A DNA stretch of 64,000 nucleotides from Trematomus loennbergii (GCA_012861695.1 JAAOOA010000033.1:8155325-8219324), one strand, 5' to 3'. Positions 42,166 through 57,320 are shown, counted from the stretch's first letter. Numbers and translations are program-made. Notes: generated by a model from the sequence alone, not told the origin.

Positions 42166-43240
42166 GGAAAACTCATTAAATACAGCGCAATGGTAAAAAT
42201 ACTGCCACATTGAAGCAGTCTGATAATATCATGGGATTATTTATCAGTCATTGGGGCCATTTTATATTAAAAATGAGTACATTTGATACTGAAACAGGTA
42301 AGACTTCTTTACCTTTACTTTAAGTAAGAATCGCAATACAGGACGTTATGCGTAACAGATTTATTTTACATTCATGTCTTGGTACTTTAGCTAAAGTCAA
42401 ATATCTGAATAGCTCTTGCACTTCTGCAGGTCTCCCAGAGGTAAAAGTCATGTTGAATAAATCTCTCCTGGATAAGCCATTTAAATAATTCTTCCCAAAG
42501 TCTTTATCTGACAGCTGCTTTGTTTTAAGACATTTAGTGCCATGAACTGTCTGACACAACAGGGGGCAGTATGGTTCTGTCCCTCACCTCTTTAGGCTCA
42601 CCAAAATACTCTTTAGTGTAATGGAAGACAACATTTGAAATACAATAAAGCAAGATACAATAGGGTTTGTGTGCCTTTTTAATGTAACTCTGACTTGTAC
42701 AGAGGCAGTCAATATTAAAAAAACACTTAAAAAAGGTGTAAGGATTAATTTTTGAAATATACAAAGAAACTTTACAGCTTGAACCCATTTTTGACACGGA
42801 TAAAGAACCATGCTGCTCTCGATTTTGCCTGTTTTCCATCTTCTTTTCCATCTGAAAAATGCAACACTGCAGTTTGGCAGTTGGTGCAAAGTCGAGGAAA
42901 AAGAAGTGAGCTTGTTATCAGAGACTCCACTGGAGCTCGTAGTTTTTTCACCCTTTCTATTTCAGCTTTCTTCTGTACCAAAAAGGGCACGATTACTCAA
43001 GAATAACAAGGAGAAATTTGAGCCAACAGAAGATCAATCTTACTTATGATTCATTGTTTTTCCATTGCTTTTGTGTTTTGCAACTCAGGGGTCAGAAACT
43101 GTAAAGAAATCCTAAAATTATAGTTTTGAGTTTTGTGAAACATGCACTACAGTGAATCAGCCAACATTTTTTAAATCATATTTTTTCCCATCTGATTAAT
43201 TTCATTCACCAAATGCTGTGGTAAATCCTATAATACAGTT

Positions 43241-43265
43241 TAATAATAATAATAATAATAATAAT
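43241..43265 (+). repeat. (AAT)n microsatellite
   Basis: Eight AAT triplets. Confidence 0.95.
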
Positions 43266-43771
43266 ATAGATTACATTTATTATAGCTTAGTTGGTTTACT
43301 GAAAACTCACCAAGGATGCAAGGCTGTAAGACAAATGAAGATCTTTGCTGTGATACATTTCAAGAAAAATCACTTAAAGTGCTAATTGGTCTTTAAATGT
43401 TAATGGACTTTAAACCAAACACAATCATTTATGTTTTGAAAAACATTTATTTGTTGAGGTCAACTCTTCTGACTCATCAGAGTTGTATGATATTTACTCT
43501 AAAAACGCATCTTATTAATGCCTCAGTCCCTTGAGAAAATGAATCTGACAGTTTTTGATGCTAATATTACCCCATATGAACATACATCCTTGTTTCCGTC
43601 ACATAGGTGTTTGTATTCATTAGCACTTGCTGTTGGAGCTTCATCAGAACTAAAAAAGGCAGTTTGTTTTGTCGAAACACACAAGGTTTTTGTAGCTCCC
43701 TGGCTGTGCGTTCGCTGTTTGTGTTAAAATGGTTTTGCGCATTTGTCAGCTCAGTATAGAACTGTAGCAGC

Positions 43772-43795
43772 ATGTGTGTGTGTGTGTGTGTGTGT
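43772..43795 (+). repeat. (GT)n microsatellite, short
   Basis: About 24 bp of GT repeat. Confidence 0.9.
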
Positions 43796-45343
43796 CAATG
43801 CGCGCCTGTCTCTGCGTGTGTGAACACATTTTTTGTCTGTGTGATGTACTGATGAGAAACACTAAAATGACAGCCGAGAGCTGTGTAATGACAGTGTGAA
43901 AAGTGTCACTTTTCAAACAAATTTGTTTGGAGTGTGTGTCTCTGTGCTTTCTTCCATTTGTTTGTGTGTTTCTTTACACACGTGTTTATGCTGTTGTGTG
44001 TGTGTATCAATGTGTGTGTGCTGTCATTTATTTGTCATATGCCAAAGTAAGACAGAGTATCTTTCATCCTTTCCTCTCATCTCATCTCTGATAGAGGACG
44101 TAGTTGTGTTTGCACACATGTGTACAGACAGACAAACAAACACACACACAGACGCTGGTTGTTTGTCTCAAATGAGCCCATAATTATACTGCTTGTTTAT
44201 ACTTGTCTCCGAACAGAATGCTACAAAGTGTTAAATCCTGTTTTGTTTTTGCAGAACAAAAATAGTTTGCTTTGTCTCTCTGTAATGATGCCTCACATCA
44301 CTGTCACACATTACAGCATAACAGAGTTAATGTGGGTGTGTGTGTGTGACATGCGTGTTATTCTAACAGAGGTTTTCTCAATGTGTGTGTGTGTGTTACC
44401 AGGCAGCCGAGAGGTGCTGTGCTGAGGTGAAGTGAGGAAGTTGCTGTGGCACTAATCACTGTAGATACAGAAAGCTGTGGTTACTCACCTCACCCCCGAG
44501 TCTGCTAACATGTCAGAGGTGTTTCCAACTTTTTCCCACTTTGTTATTTCTCCTGACTTTGCCTGTTTAACTTCCACACAACTCTGCTGTCAAAAGGTAG
44601 AAAAACGGAGCTAACTGTCCAGCAATTTTCTGAAATAACACATATTCTATCTCAGGGGATAGATAACCTTTCACAAACACATCTTCACCTTGATTCCCAT
44701 CTTTTAGAGAAATGTAATGTCTTTTCTTGTATGTATGTATCGTGTTTAAGCTTTAACTTTTTATTCACATCTTAAATTTGCTTTCCAATCTGAACACTAG
44801 TTATTTAAACAGTTTTTTTAATCAAGCTGGACTTGAGTTAAAATGATTTCAATCACAGCATATGTTTTTGTCACTAGACAAAGTAAACACATGTGACTTA
44901 CCTGCCTCTTTAACCCTTTTTAATAGCTAGCTAGTATCACACACTAAAACTAACACTGTATCCTGAATTAAAACACAAAACATACAATCATTTGAAAAAA
45001 CTTGGGTATTTTCTATGTAATTGAACAGGTTTTGACATCAAATTATCCAACTGTTTAGATCTATCAGGTAATACTTTCCTCATTTCCAATAATAGTAAAG
45101 TTCTTCAGCAAAAAACATTTATTCATTCATCTATTGATAAATATAACTTTATTTCTGTGTTAGTAAGTCGCCTACTGTCACTCAGCATGAAGTATCTAAT
45201 GATAAAGTGTAAGCATCGAGCACTTGAGTGAAGAATCTACAAGAGTTGGTGTGTTCATTTAACGGTGGTTAACTCTCCATATTTTCTGTTTGTTCAGCTA
45301 CACCAGAGCGATGATATACATCCTCTTACAATCTGTGGTATTC

Positions 45344-45483
<140 letters not shown>

Positions 45484-46008
45484 ATGCATCAGGAGCTCTC
45501 TGTGGTCTTCTTGTGGTAGATTCCATCCACTCACATACATATTCATAGCAGGAAATGGGAACGATGCCCAAAAATGGAAAGACGTGGCTTACATGAACAA
45601 GACGACGTCTGTCAGAGTTGTGGAGCCAAGAGCCTGCATGTTGGTATGCACAAGTTGATGTACAAATAGAAGCAAGTAGTATTATCTTTAACTCTAATCA
45701 TCGCTGTTACAAAACTTAAATCGATTTCAATCAGAGAGGGAAGCCGGCTGCACCGGGAGGAACGTGACCTTAGATCTTCACACTTTCTCTCTTCCCTCTG
45801 TCTCATCCTCTCTCTGTTTTCTACCCTCAGGCTACCTTCTGGCTGTCCCCCGAGGCATCATGGTTAATGTGTATCTGCTGGGCAAGTTGTGGCTTGTTTG
45901 TGTGTGTTTGTTGTTTTTTGTGAGGGAGTGTGCCTTGGTGCTAATGAGTGTGTTAACAATTGTGGAGAAGAAGGTGTGATGAGGATGAGTGAGAGTGATA
46001 GAGAGATT

Positions 46009-46053
<45 letters not shown>
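46009..46053 (+). repeat. (GATA)n microsatellite
   Basis: About eleven GATA units. Confidence 0.97.
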
Positions 46054-46054
<1 letters not shown>

Positions 46055-46985
46055 CACATCCATCACTTAATTACATGTTGTGTTTTTGGAGAACAGATTC
46101 CTGATGCAACCATTTGTAACGGGTACAATAGACGAGGGCAATATCCCAACTCAGGGTAGGATACTGTGCAGAGGAGCCGCTCCCTTGTCAGTATTCAAGG
46201 GCAAATTTCCCTCGAGGGCCATCAGAATTCATTGTGGGACAACAGATGGGGGAGTATTACCTTCCCAAGTTTCTATGGGGGGGTCAACCTTCCCGTTTAA
46301 TAAAGAATACAAGAGAAAATCATGTTTGGCTTCCATGGGTCTCATCTTTAATTTAAGGGAGCCATGAAAGGTTAAAACATATGTGCTTGATCATAATTCT
46401 AGATTGTTTAGATTGGCTATTGGCTTGATCACATTATGATGATGTGATAATATTGATTTATTGTGTAAGAAAGTATTTCAATCTGAAGGATTCTGTTGTA
46501 GTCAAGCAACTTAATCAATTGAGATAATGGTTGATCTTTAATCAACCCACTTTACCTTATAACCAAATAACAGACAAAGTATAAGCAACTAGCAATTTCT
46601 CCTCAGGAGATGGTGCAGACAAAGCTAAAACGAGACTGAAAATGGAACTTTCCTTTGTCGACTGGTGACTCTCAATACATAAGAAATACTGACGGATGTA
46701 ACTAATGAACTGGATCAGTAAATAAGTTACTGTTTTCCTTTAAAATATCATATTGTAGTTGCATTAAATGTTAAACATTAAGTATTCCATATGTAATGCT
46801 GCATATATTTGCTACACTCTGATATATTGATATTTGAAAACTATTGTGAACTGAATCTCAGACAAATCACCTTTATTCCTAACCGTTGTGACCATAGGTA
46901 CAATTTCTCTATAAACGATCTTGCAATAACAGCAAGCAATTACAATGGAAAGGCTTCTACTTTCGACCAAACATCTACAATGATG

Positions 46986-47070
46986 GTCTCTCCTCTCCTC
47001 TCCTCTCTCCTCTCCTCTCCTCTCCTCTCCTCTCCTCTCCTCTCCTCTCCTCTCCTCTCCTCTCCTCTCC
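46986..47070 (+). repeat. (CTCCT)n pentanucleotide repeat
   Basis: About 16 copies of tctcc with one two-base irregularity (tctctcc) near 47007. The strand is purely pyrimidine, so triplex or H-DNA formation is possible. Confidence 0.95.
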
Positions 47071-47255
47071 GGTGTGTTAGGACGATGGGTTGGTCCTGAG
47101 TCTGTGCAGTAAAAGAACGACGACTGGCGAACTGACAGAAATAAGTCACGGTGATTGAGGGGTGGCATGTTTTCAGAGCAGAAAAGAGACATCAGTCTAC
47201 ATCGGAGACATCAGGGCACTATGAATAGACCTCTGCAGCTGTCCTGCCATCTCAC

Positions 47256-47463
<208 letters not shown>

Positions 47464-48687
47464 GAACACGCTAGCTTGTCCTGGGTGGCCACAAATGAGC
47501 GGCTGCAGCTGCCCCTTTGCGTTGCCCAGGACCTGATCTTAGCCCCCAGCCGCTCTCCAAGTTCAACAGTATGACTTACCAATCATTCCCTCCAGGCCAC
47601 AGACTGATGAACACTTTATGGAAACCATTAGACCACAGTGTTTAAGCATCTGTTTGTCTGTGAGGATGTGGTATGTTTGCTCAGAAGAAAAAAGGTCAAA
47701 GGATTAAGAGTGTCAGTCTGACACCAGTTTTTTATGCAGCAGCGATTCTGAATCTTTTTCATCCTCTTCTTTTGTTTGTGAACTCTGTAAGCTTTGGTTT
47801 TCAACTTTGAACAGAAGGGGGGGAATCTGAGAGAATAAAACTGGTGGTATTTAAAAAGTTCCCACTGTGTTGCAAAAGTTTGACTGAAAATTGACTTTCC
47901 GCCCTTCGTTTGGTGGAATCATCCAGGTGTACAGGGTAAAGGATTGCAGAAGAGGCTTAAACCTGCATTGAAATGTACATGTAAAACTTAATTTAAGTTG
48001 AGTTTAATGCAAAAAGTCCACAGATCGTGTCAGATCTTTCAAATGAATAGAGTTTTCTGGAGAAGTTGGCCATTTCAAATGATTTTGTGATGAAGACTTA
48101 GGACTACCATCTTCATTTTCATAGTCAAAGCACTCTTGGATAAATATTGGAACACCAAAAGCAAATCAAAACTCATCTACTTCTACCAGTAATACTACTT
48201 AGTAAATACATTGTAAGACTCTCTGACCTGGGCCTTGATAAATAATAGACTTTCAGTGAGAATGAACCAGAAAACACAAACGCCCCCTCCTGTGCTCCAT
48301 TAAGAGGTTATTGTCACTCATTACAGGCTTCATAATAAGTGCAGAAGAGGCCCTCGAGATAAGACCATGTCCTCTAACCCCCGAGACCAAACCTGGCAAC
48401 CCAGATCGTTATCATACCTGACCTCTCCGCCCAGATAAATATCACAGCCATTACACACAACTGCTGCTCAATTAGAGCACGGACTGCTGGCAGTGCACAC
48501 ACAAAGTATGTCAGTGTGTTTATTTCTCTCTGTTAACACACACAAACATGCACACAATGTAGTCAACCCGCTGTTGTTGTAACGCAAGTACTCACTACAT
48601 ACTGCAGTAATTTACAGTGTTAGCTTAACCTCCACTAAACTAACAACTACAACCCAGTGAAATGGCTTTAGTCAGGTGTACTGTAAT

Positions 48688-48690
<3 letters not shown>

Positions 48691-48766
<76 letters not shown>

Positions 48767-48770
48767 TGTG
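48691..48770 (+). repeat. (GT)n microsatellite, interrupted
   Basis: GT array with a ttag interruption and one gtgtggtgtg slip. Confidence 0.95.
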
Positions 48771-48910
48771 AGTATTGGTCGGATTTACTAAGGGGGACAC
48801 AGTGAATTGAACTAATTCGGCTAATTATACCATCATACAAGCCTACTAATGAACAGTTGAGATTTAGGGTCACTGTAGCAGAATGGTCTAGAGTCTAGAC
48901 AATATGGTAC

Positions 48911-48971
48911 GTGTGTGTTCCGGTGTGTGTGTGTGTGTGTGTGTGTATGTTCTGGTGTGTGTGTGTGTGTG
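48911..48971 (+). repeat. Compound (GT)n with duplicated 'gttc(c/t)g' spacer
   Basis: Three GT blocks separated by ttccg and atgttctg; probably an internal duplication of a GT block. Confidence 0.8.
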
Positions 48972-49667
48972 TTTTAATGCATAACCAGTTTAAGCTTATA
49001 TTGACTTTTATATTTTTTCATTGGAAATTCAATTCATTTCCAATCTTTCAATCTACTGAGTAACTTTTATATGAAGCATTATTACAAAGTCATCGAGACT
49101 TGTTTGATCATTTTAAGCAATGAGGATGCAATCAAACCCACAATTTGCCTTCTTTTTCATGCCAAGTATCATTGAAAATGTTGCATTATTTATTTTGGCT
49201 TTAAATTGACTAGAGCGCCACAAAAGTTAGAGGCTGAGCGCGATGGATTTCTAGCCGGCACTTTGTTCTTTATCTTCTCTGTTTCTACCTGTTTGAAGTA
49301 TGTAAGGCGTAGCATAAAAGACAATGAACATGTAATGATAAACTGAATGTCCCTCTGAAACCCAATTGTATCGCCATTCAAAATTCGACAGCCTGGACTG
49401 GAGCCAGGGTCATGTAGGAAATGCCAATTTGTGTTCACAAGGTTCTCAAATTGCACCAATTGTTATGTTACTCTGAGCTCTGAGGTATATTTAACTCTTC
49501 CACTATAGTGTTTCATATTCAATGTTATCCTTTGGCACCCTCATGTTATTCGTCACCCATTACGCTTCTTTACCATTATGTGCCACTTCACTCTGCACAC
49601 CTATAGTGTACCCTATACACTTGTATTCATTCTTTGAACTGTTGATGCCTATTCTATATAACTCCCT

Positions 49668-49668
<1 letters not shown>

Positions 49669-49712
<44 letters not shown>

Positions 49713-49730
49713 ACACACACACACACACAC
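49669..49730 (+). repeat. (CA)n microsatellite
   Basis: About 60 bp with one cacccaca interruption. Confidence 0.95.
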
Positions 49731-50870
49731 TCTTTTGACTCGTGAAAGCACCTCTCTTTTCTTAAAGATGAGAAGTGAAAATGAGGCCCATGGGCTTTTC
49801 TTGCAAAAAATGCATCCTGACAATCTTTACAGCTTCAAACACTGACTGTGAGATCTCATGAGAGAGAGAGAGTGTGTGAGTGTTTGTCTACATACATTAA
49901 TGTATGCTATGTAGAGGAGAGTGGTGGGGGGTACTGGAGATGCGAAAATGGATTTGGTTAAGAACTTAATTGCTTTTCACACGCCCCTGACAAAGAATAA
50001 ATCGTGCGCTGTTTGATATGAAAGCTGAAATGTCAACATTTGTGAATGTTTATTATTGCCTCGGATAATCAGTGATTAAATCTTTGAAGAAAAACTTCCT
50101 TTTACACTCGCCAACAGACAACTCCCACCAAAGCACATTCGTTATCTAATCATCTTATCAAAGTGAGCAATTTCTTTTAAATAATGTGAGTGAGAGCAGG
50201 GAACTTAAATCTGCTCTATCAGTGCACTCTTTCTGTAGCTCAAATACCTATATACACATGGTTGAATATACGTGGATTTAAAAAAAAAGTTTGATGTCTT
50301 CATCTTCAATCTTAACATTTGGAAACAGCTCTTTGTCTCATTAAGTCTTGTTTTCAGTCCTTATATTCTTTATTGTAAGAAAGATGATATTATTTCAAAC
50401 AAAGGCCTTTCATTTAAGAAATCTCAGATATTTTGCTATGTATAAGTACACATTTTAAACACTTATTATTTTGAAAGAAATGCAGCGATGCTAGATTATT
50501 AGTTGTTCCTTGGACACATTTTGAGATGCCACTGACCTGCTGACAGATGAACTAACAGCTGTGGAAATGTCCATGATGAAGTAGTATGTGGAAATGTAAA
50601 ATTGTCTTCCCTGAAAATTAAGCCTTTTTGCTTGGTGAATAATCTTTGACTATGGTTTCATTTGCCTGTGGTAATCAAACCGTGGGGTATAACATTTACT
50701 TTAAGCCTGATATGATATTGATACGACTTAAAAACAACAACACTGTGCTGTTGTTTGGGTTACTGTCGGGGAGACGAGTGTTTGACCCCCGACAGAAGAA
50801 CAGAGTCACAACAGGAGGCTCCGAAAAGCTTCATTACTGGGTCCAGTTACAATTAGTCCTCCGACAAGGA

Positions 50871-50889
50871 CACACACACACACACGCAT

Positions 50890-50920
<31 letters not shown>

Positions 50921-50926
50921 CACACA
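50871..50926 (+). repeat. Compound (CA)n-(CGCA)n-(CA)n
   Basis: CA repeats flank about five CGCA units. Confidence 0.92.
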
Positions 50927-53146
50927 GCTGGGTCATGTCTCTGATAGCGGAATATTAGCTAACCAGGTGTATGTTATCATATGTGATTTTGTCCAGTGTC
51001 TCTCTCACATTAAAATAAAATAATGTTTTCATCACAACAGTTGCTGTGACCACCGTTTACTCTGTATCATCATCATCACCACACACAGATAGCCTTGACT
51101 TATCATCACTCCCCTCTTTCCCTACACCCCCCCCAAAGATGACCTCTGAAGTCTGCAGAGTGTGTGTGTTTGTGTGTGTTTGTGTGCACCACATGTGTCT
51201 CCTGCTACTGACAAACTAGAGACAAGTGATGACTGAGATTATGCAGGGCTGTGGCTGCTGGACAGAAGCCCCCCACCAGACTCTAGTCCAATAATTCTTA
51301 TTTATTGTCACATGTGTCAAACTCCAACCATCTGCCAGCACAGAAGGCTGTAACATTCTATAAAACATTTTTACAAATACTTTTAAACCCCCAAGAAGCC
51401 ATATATTTTTTCCCCTGCTGCTCTCTCGCTCTCTGCCAACCTGTTTGACTCCCCCCCCCCCCCTCGTTCTCCCTGCATGCTTTATGTGTTCCTCACCCCC
51501 CTGGCTTTGCTCTGTCCCCCTCCGTCTTGCTGTTGATTGAAGGAGAGCTGACAGAGCTAACCAGAGTTTTACTGCCTCTTTCCTTCTCGCCCACCTTCGT
51601 ACTTCCCCTTCGTCCCCTCCAAAGTCTTCCAGAGAAAACATAACCTGATGGAGTTTACGACCTGATTACTGCCTGGATACACTGCTGGCTTCTCCCCCAC
51701 AGCGCCACAAACACACACACTTACACAGCGGCTCAGCAGTGGGCGCTGGTATGGGGGAGAGACTCACAGGTTTACTTGTCAGCTCACATTAGTAACACAC
51801 AAACCGAATGCTCACACCGCGGAGAGAAAGCTTACTTTTCAGCAGCGACGAGGCTATTTGTGGCCGAGGAGTGGGCCTGTATATAAATGTTAGTCCATTA
51901 ACCAGACATATCTTTCTGGAAAATAAACTTAGACATGACTGTGTCTGTTAATCCACAAAAACAACAACAGCAGCTATTGAAATGATACTGGGACCAGCTA
52001 GTTGCAAAAATAGTGTGTGAATGAGGTGATAAACCATTAAAGCCACTTTCCTGCGTTCCTGGCAGGCTGAACAGCATTACACAAGTTCTCAACATACCAT
52101 CAGAGACTGCACACCTGCCTCTGTGAGCAGCTAACTGTCGCCCTGGGAAACAGGCCCCTCCCACAGGGGGAATAAGTCGTTTCCATTTAGGAGCCAAGAG
52201 ACAAAAATAACATCAAGACGTATTTTTAACATTTGAGTTTGCATATGGCTGTCTTCTGCTACTTTGTTAAGTACATCTTTCTAAATTATGTATGTGTCTC
52301 ATGATTTTTTCTTCCATATAAATATTAATTGTTCATATTTCACTCTTTAAAAAAAAAATCAACCAACAACTACTAGTCCAACCAGACTTGAGAGGGGATG
52401 CTCAACAGGGTCTCATGGATCTTCTGCTTTTACCTCCATAATTAAACGTTTGCTTTTAAACTTTGCTTTTTTATGTGTCAGTAATACTATTTATTGGCTT
52501 CGGGGTACGTTCAGTAGATCTACTTCACATTTACATAATACAATAAACAAAAAGAGAGAATAGTACTCTAGGCTAAATAACATTGAAAGAAAACATCCAA
52601 TATGCCTTTTATATCATGTTAAGGGACTCTATAACATGTCGTGCAAAATGGTGGAGGTAGAAGTGTTTTGTTTGATGTCAATTGCTTTGAACTAACATAT
52701 GTATTGAACACATTTGATAAACAGCACAGAAAAACCAGAAAAATACAATTTATGACCCAAAACATTATTGATACATTTCTTTATTTTGTATTCTGCATGA
52801 CACAACGCAGCAATTACAAGTATATGGGGGTGGATCCAGGTTAACAATGTGTATTTCAACTGTGTAACTGTACTTGGAGAAGAACATGTGCGGGGAATAA
52901 TCGTTGAAGGGAAGCAGCTGTGTGGAGTCAGTTTGGGCGTAAAAGTAGTCATTAACTGTTGCAGCAGTCATAAAAGAAACAAACAGAAATGTAGCGGATG
53001 GATAAATGAATGACGGCAGAATTTGTGAATGTAAAAACATTTCTTTCTTGTGAATTAAAAAATATTTGAATATATTCAGTTCTCTAAAAGCAAGAAAGGA
53101 TACATCTTCAGTCACAATTGGCACAAATTATATGACTTTGTTTTGA

Positions 53147-53182
53147 GATGTCGCAAACTAAAAAAGGTTGGGAACCACTACC
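53147..53182 (-). repeat. Possible hAT-type repeat end
   Basis: The reverse complement reads ggtagtggttcccaaccttt, resembling hAT-type ends and the element at 41947. Only one end is visible. Confidence 0.35.
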
Positions 53183-54779
53183 TCACTCACAATGTAATCA
53201 AGGTGTAAAACATGTTATTTTCTGGCTTGAATCTTGCCTTTGGAGGTGTTTAAAAAACCCATCAACAGATTCTAGTGGTCGTCCCATAAGGGAATAAATG
53301 ATGTTGGAACTCTTTCCGTTGCCAGGCAGCATTGTTTACGTGGATATTATTTGACTCGATGATGTCACTCAAGTCTAACGTTGGAAATACCCAGCTGGCA
53401 CATCGGAATCACAACCTCCTGGAATAATCCGGGGGGAAACACAGCAGCCTGAAACCTTTTCTTTCCACATACAACAGCCAACAGTTCAGAGATATCAGGA
53501 AACCAATGTAAGGTCAGTAACACAACATGCAAAAAAATACACTTCAACAGTGTTGGAGGGAAGTGATCGACATGTAAGTACATTAAACATATTTTACAGT
53601 AGCTTGATGGTGGTTCAAGTAAAATATATTTAAAGTGTTTTTTTTTATTGTTTTGGTTTATGTATCACCTGAAAACAAGTGAGCACCTTTTGACATGGTA
53701 TACTGTATGGCTTTTGATATATACCTTTCTTATAATTTCGTATCAAGTATGCATTAAGAATAAAATATCCTTTTATACAAAGAAGTTAGAACTAATTCTG
53801 AGAAATATACAGTTCTACGTACATTTTTAAACTGCAAAAGTTAAAACATGTAAGATGCTGCATTTTGATCACAAGTGTAAGTGATAAATCAATATTATAA
53901 GTGCATTAATACTACATATGCCACAGAGTTGACATATCAGATAATAAAACTAAACTTTCCAAATAACAATCTTGAATATCCACTTTGATAATCAACATGG
54001 AGAAATTCATAAACTTTCCAGCAGCAGTTCAGCTCAACGGCCGAGGTTTGCTGATGTCATCAGGTTTTCAGCAGAGATGATTGGCCAGCTGTCAGCAGCA
54101 GTCTGTCCGGCTCCTCTCTCTGCACCGAGCTCCCATGAGCACCTTTTGCTGTCATCAGCAGGTGTTTAATGGCACCTGTGGCCTGTTGATGATCTAGACA
54201 TCAGAAGCAGACATATGCCATAAACAAAACATATTCACAAGCAGCGTTCATCACTTTCATCACCCTTCTTCTCTTTTATAATACACAACACACATGTTTC
54301 ATAAAAAAATCACAGACTGCTTCAACTAGAGACCATCTTGCAATACGATGACAGAGCAGAGAGCTAGTGGCTAGCAACCTTTGAGCACACCCACCTGTCA
54401 CTCTGAGCAGCCGTTGTAAGATAATTGGAAAATGCTTTAAGATCAAAATATAAATAAAAATACATTCTAATAAACTATAAATGGATTCAGAGGAAAAATT
54501 GAAGTGTTAAAGACAGAAACAAAGGAATTCACATACACGTCATGTGCAGATATGGACAAACACACACGTAAACACACACACCTTGTCGGTGGTGGATTAG
54601 TGTGCATCATGATGCTGAGCCACAGTGGGTCTCTGTGCCTGACAGTAATGTAATAAAACTACCGGCTCACTCCCACACAGACCTGCCTGTGCAGCAAAGC
54701 ACTCTGGGTATAGTCACCACAGCGTCCCTCGAGACGCAACGTGAAACTGCTGCAAAAAACGGTCTTCTCTGCCTGCCTA

Positions 54780-54977
<198 letters not shown>

Positions 54978-55200
54978 CTCTTACTCACACAGAGAAAAAG
55001 AGAGGAGGCCTTGATGAATAAACAGATGAGAGTCCATTAGTTGTAATGTTATTATCCAGCTGTCTGAACTGTGACCTCGCTGAGGGCGTGTGTTTATGTA
55101 GGCAACACAGACAGTGACTGATAGGTAGTTGATAAGCCTATTTGGTAGCCAAGAATTTTTTCAAAGGGAATCTTTTCCAAAAGCAACACATAACCCTCAC

Positions 55201-55850
55201 CATGCAGTAACCATCTCACTCTCACCATGCAGTAACCATCTCACTCTCACCATGCAGTAACCATCTCACTCTCACCACGCAGTAACCATCTCACTCTCAC
55301 CATGCAGTAACCATCTCACTCTCACCACGCAGTAACCATCTCACTCTCACCACGCAGTAACCATCTCACTCTCACCACGCAGTAACCATCTCACTCTCAC
55401 CACGCAGTAACCATCTCACTCTCACCACGCAGTAACCATCTCACTCTCACCACGCAGTAACCATCTCACTCTCACCACGCAGTAACCATCTCACTCTCAC
55501 CACGCAGTAACCATCTCACTCTCACCACGCAGTAACCATCTCACTCTCACCACGCAGTAACCATCTCACTCTCACCACGCAGTAACCATCTCACTCTCAC
55601 CATGCAGTAACCATCTCACTCTCACCACGCAGTAACCATCTCACTCTCACCATGCAGTAACCATCTCACTCTCACCACGCAGTAACCATCTCACTCTCAC
55701 CACGCAGTAACCATCTCACTCTCACCATGCAGTAACCATCTCACTCTCACCACGCAGTAACCATCTCACTCTCACCACGCAGTAACCATCTCACTCTCAC
55801 CATGCAGTAACCATCTCACTCTCACCATGCAGTAACCATCTCACTCCACC
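55201..55850 (+). repeat. 25-bp minisatellite, 26 copies
   Basis: The unit starts cacgcagtaaccatctcact and ends ctcac. It repeats at exact 25-bp spacing from 55201 to about 55850 with essentially no indels. The only variable site is the third base: CACGCAG or CATGCAG. The T form occupies the first three copies, copy 5, several copies in the right third and the last two. The C (CpG) form fills copies 6-16 without a break. Unit length is not a multiple of 3 and there is no surrounding gene, so it is not coding. Confidence 0.97.
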
Positions 55851-56810
55851 TGTTTCATGGCTATGTTTTCCCTATTACAGTGCTATGACATGTGCAAATT
55901 AACAAGCGATCAGTTATGTTTTCAATAAATTGTTGCACATTTTAAAGCTAATTTCTGAAATGTAACCCAAATGAAATGTAAATCACAGTTTTTTTTAATG
56001 AACTACAATCTATAATAAAATAATCAATGAAAGAGACATTACAAGATTATATTTTAAATATTTTATTCTGATACAAAATTAAACTTCTCTACCTGAGGTG
56101 GAATTGATGACTCTCCTTTTTGATCATATTTTCTTTTCAGTCCAGCTCAGTATGTGGGCAGAAGTGAATGTAGACCCCACTGGAGAGTGAGGGGCAGCCT
56201 GCTGTGTACTGTTGGTTTTAGCTGTCTGTCTTTTCTCTGTTTCTTTTTTATTTCTTTTTAAGTTTATTAATAGTTAATTTAACTTCTATTTCCTTTGTAT
56301 TTCTTCATAAACATCATCTATGTTGAACAGACTCCTTCACATTAGCTGATTTGCTTCTCAAGCTGAAAATTATACCATCTAATCTCATGTCTCTTTGAAA
56401 TAAAACACTCCATGTGTAACAAAAAATATAATTTAGAATCATTTGATAGTAAAGAACTATAGGTTAACACAATCCTGAGTGTTTACAGGTACAACAAGCT
56501 GCATGGGAACCTCCATCATACTCGTTCTCAGTCTTACTCCCTCGAGTGGAGGGGGGTCGCGTGTTGTTTCTGATGATAATTAAGTCGATGAACATGAAAA
56601 TGAAGATCCTTTGCTCTAACTTAGCGGTGTAGATGCTGACGTTGTGTGTGTTTGTGTGTGTGTGTAACAAAAAAAGAAAAGAGAAAGGGTGTGTGTGTCA
56701 ATGTGGTGCTGAGAAGAGAACTAAAGGGCCATTTATAGCTGTCACACACTGACAACCATTACCCATGCATTTACAGTGCTCTCAGCACATACTGTCAGGA
56801 AGACTCTACA

Positions 56811-56959
<149 letters not shown>

Positions 56960-57258
56960 CCTCTACCTGACAGAGCCTAATTATCGACACCTCTCCTGTC
57001 GGATGAAACAAAAAACTGCTCTATTTTCAGACTGATGGAGTCTGATGTGTCTCTGTCGTTTTCTTCTTCTTCTCCCCCTCTCAGCGTCTTTTGTCGTATC
57101 TGCGCGCCGCCTCTCCTGCCGCCCCCCCCCTTATCCAACGTTTGATTTCGACTCGTTAAATAAGACTCAAATTAAAACAGACAATGAGGAAAGTTTCCCC
57201 CTCACAGCCACTTTCATTTGTTGTGATTGTTATTCAGAGTCATGGATGGCAGAGTGCC

Positions 57259-57259
<1 letters not shown>

Positions 57260-57317
<58 letters not shown>
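57260..57317 (+). repeat. (GT)n microsatellite
   Basis: About 58 bp of pure GT. Confidence 0.95.

Positions 57318-57320
<3 letters not shown>

Noticed and set aside
46080..46367. 95-codon frame starting MFLENRFLMQPF
   Set aside because: No recognised family, no splice sites or conservation clue; composition is like neighbouring non-coding DNA.
51216..51641. 141-codon minus-strand frame
   Set aside because: Low-complexity Arg/Gly/Glu composition from C/T-rich DNA, no domain.
57045..57240. Possible signal peptide (MCLCRFLLLLPLSASFVVSA)
   Set aside because: Hydrophobic start followed by unrelated sequence and a GT-array shadow; no downstream exons.
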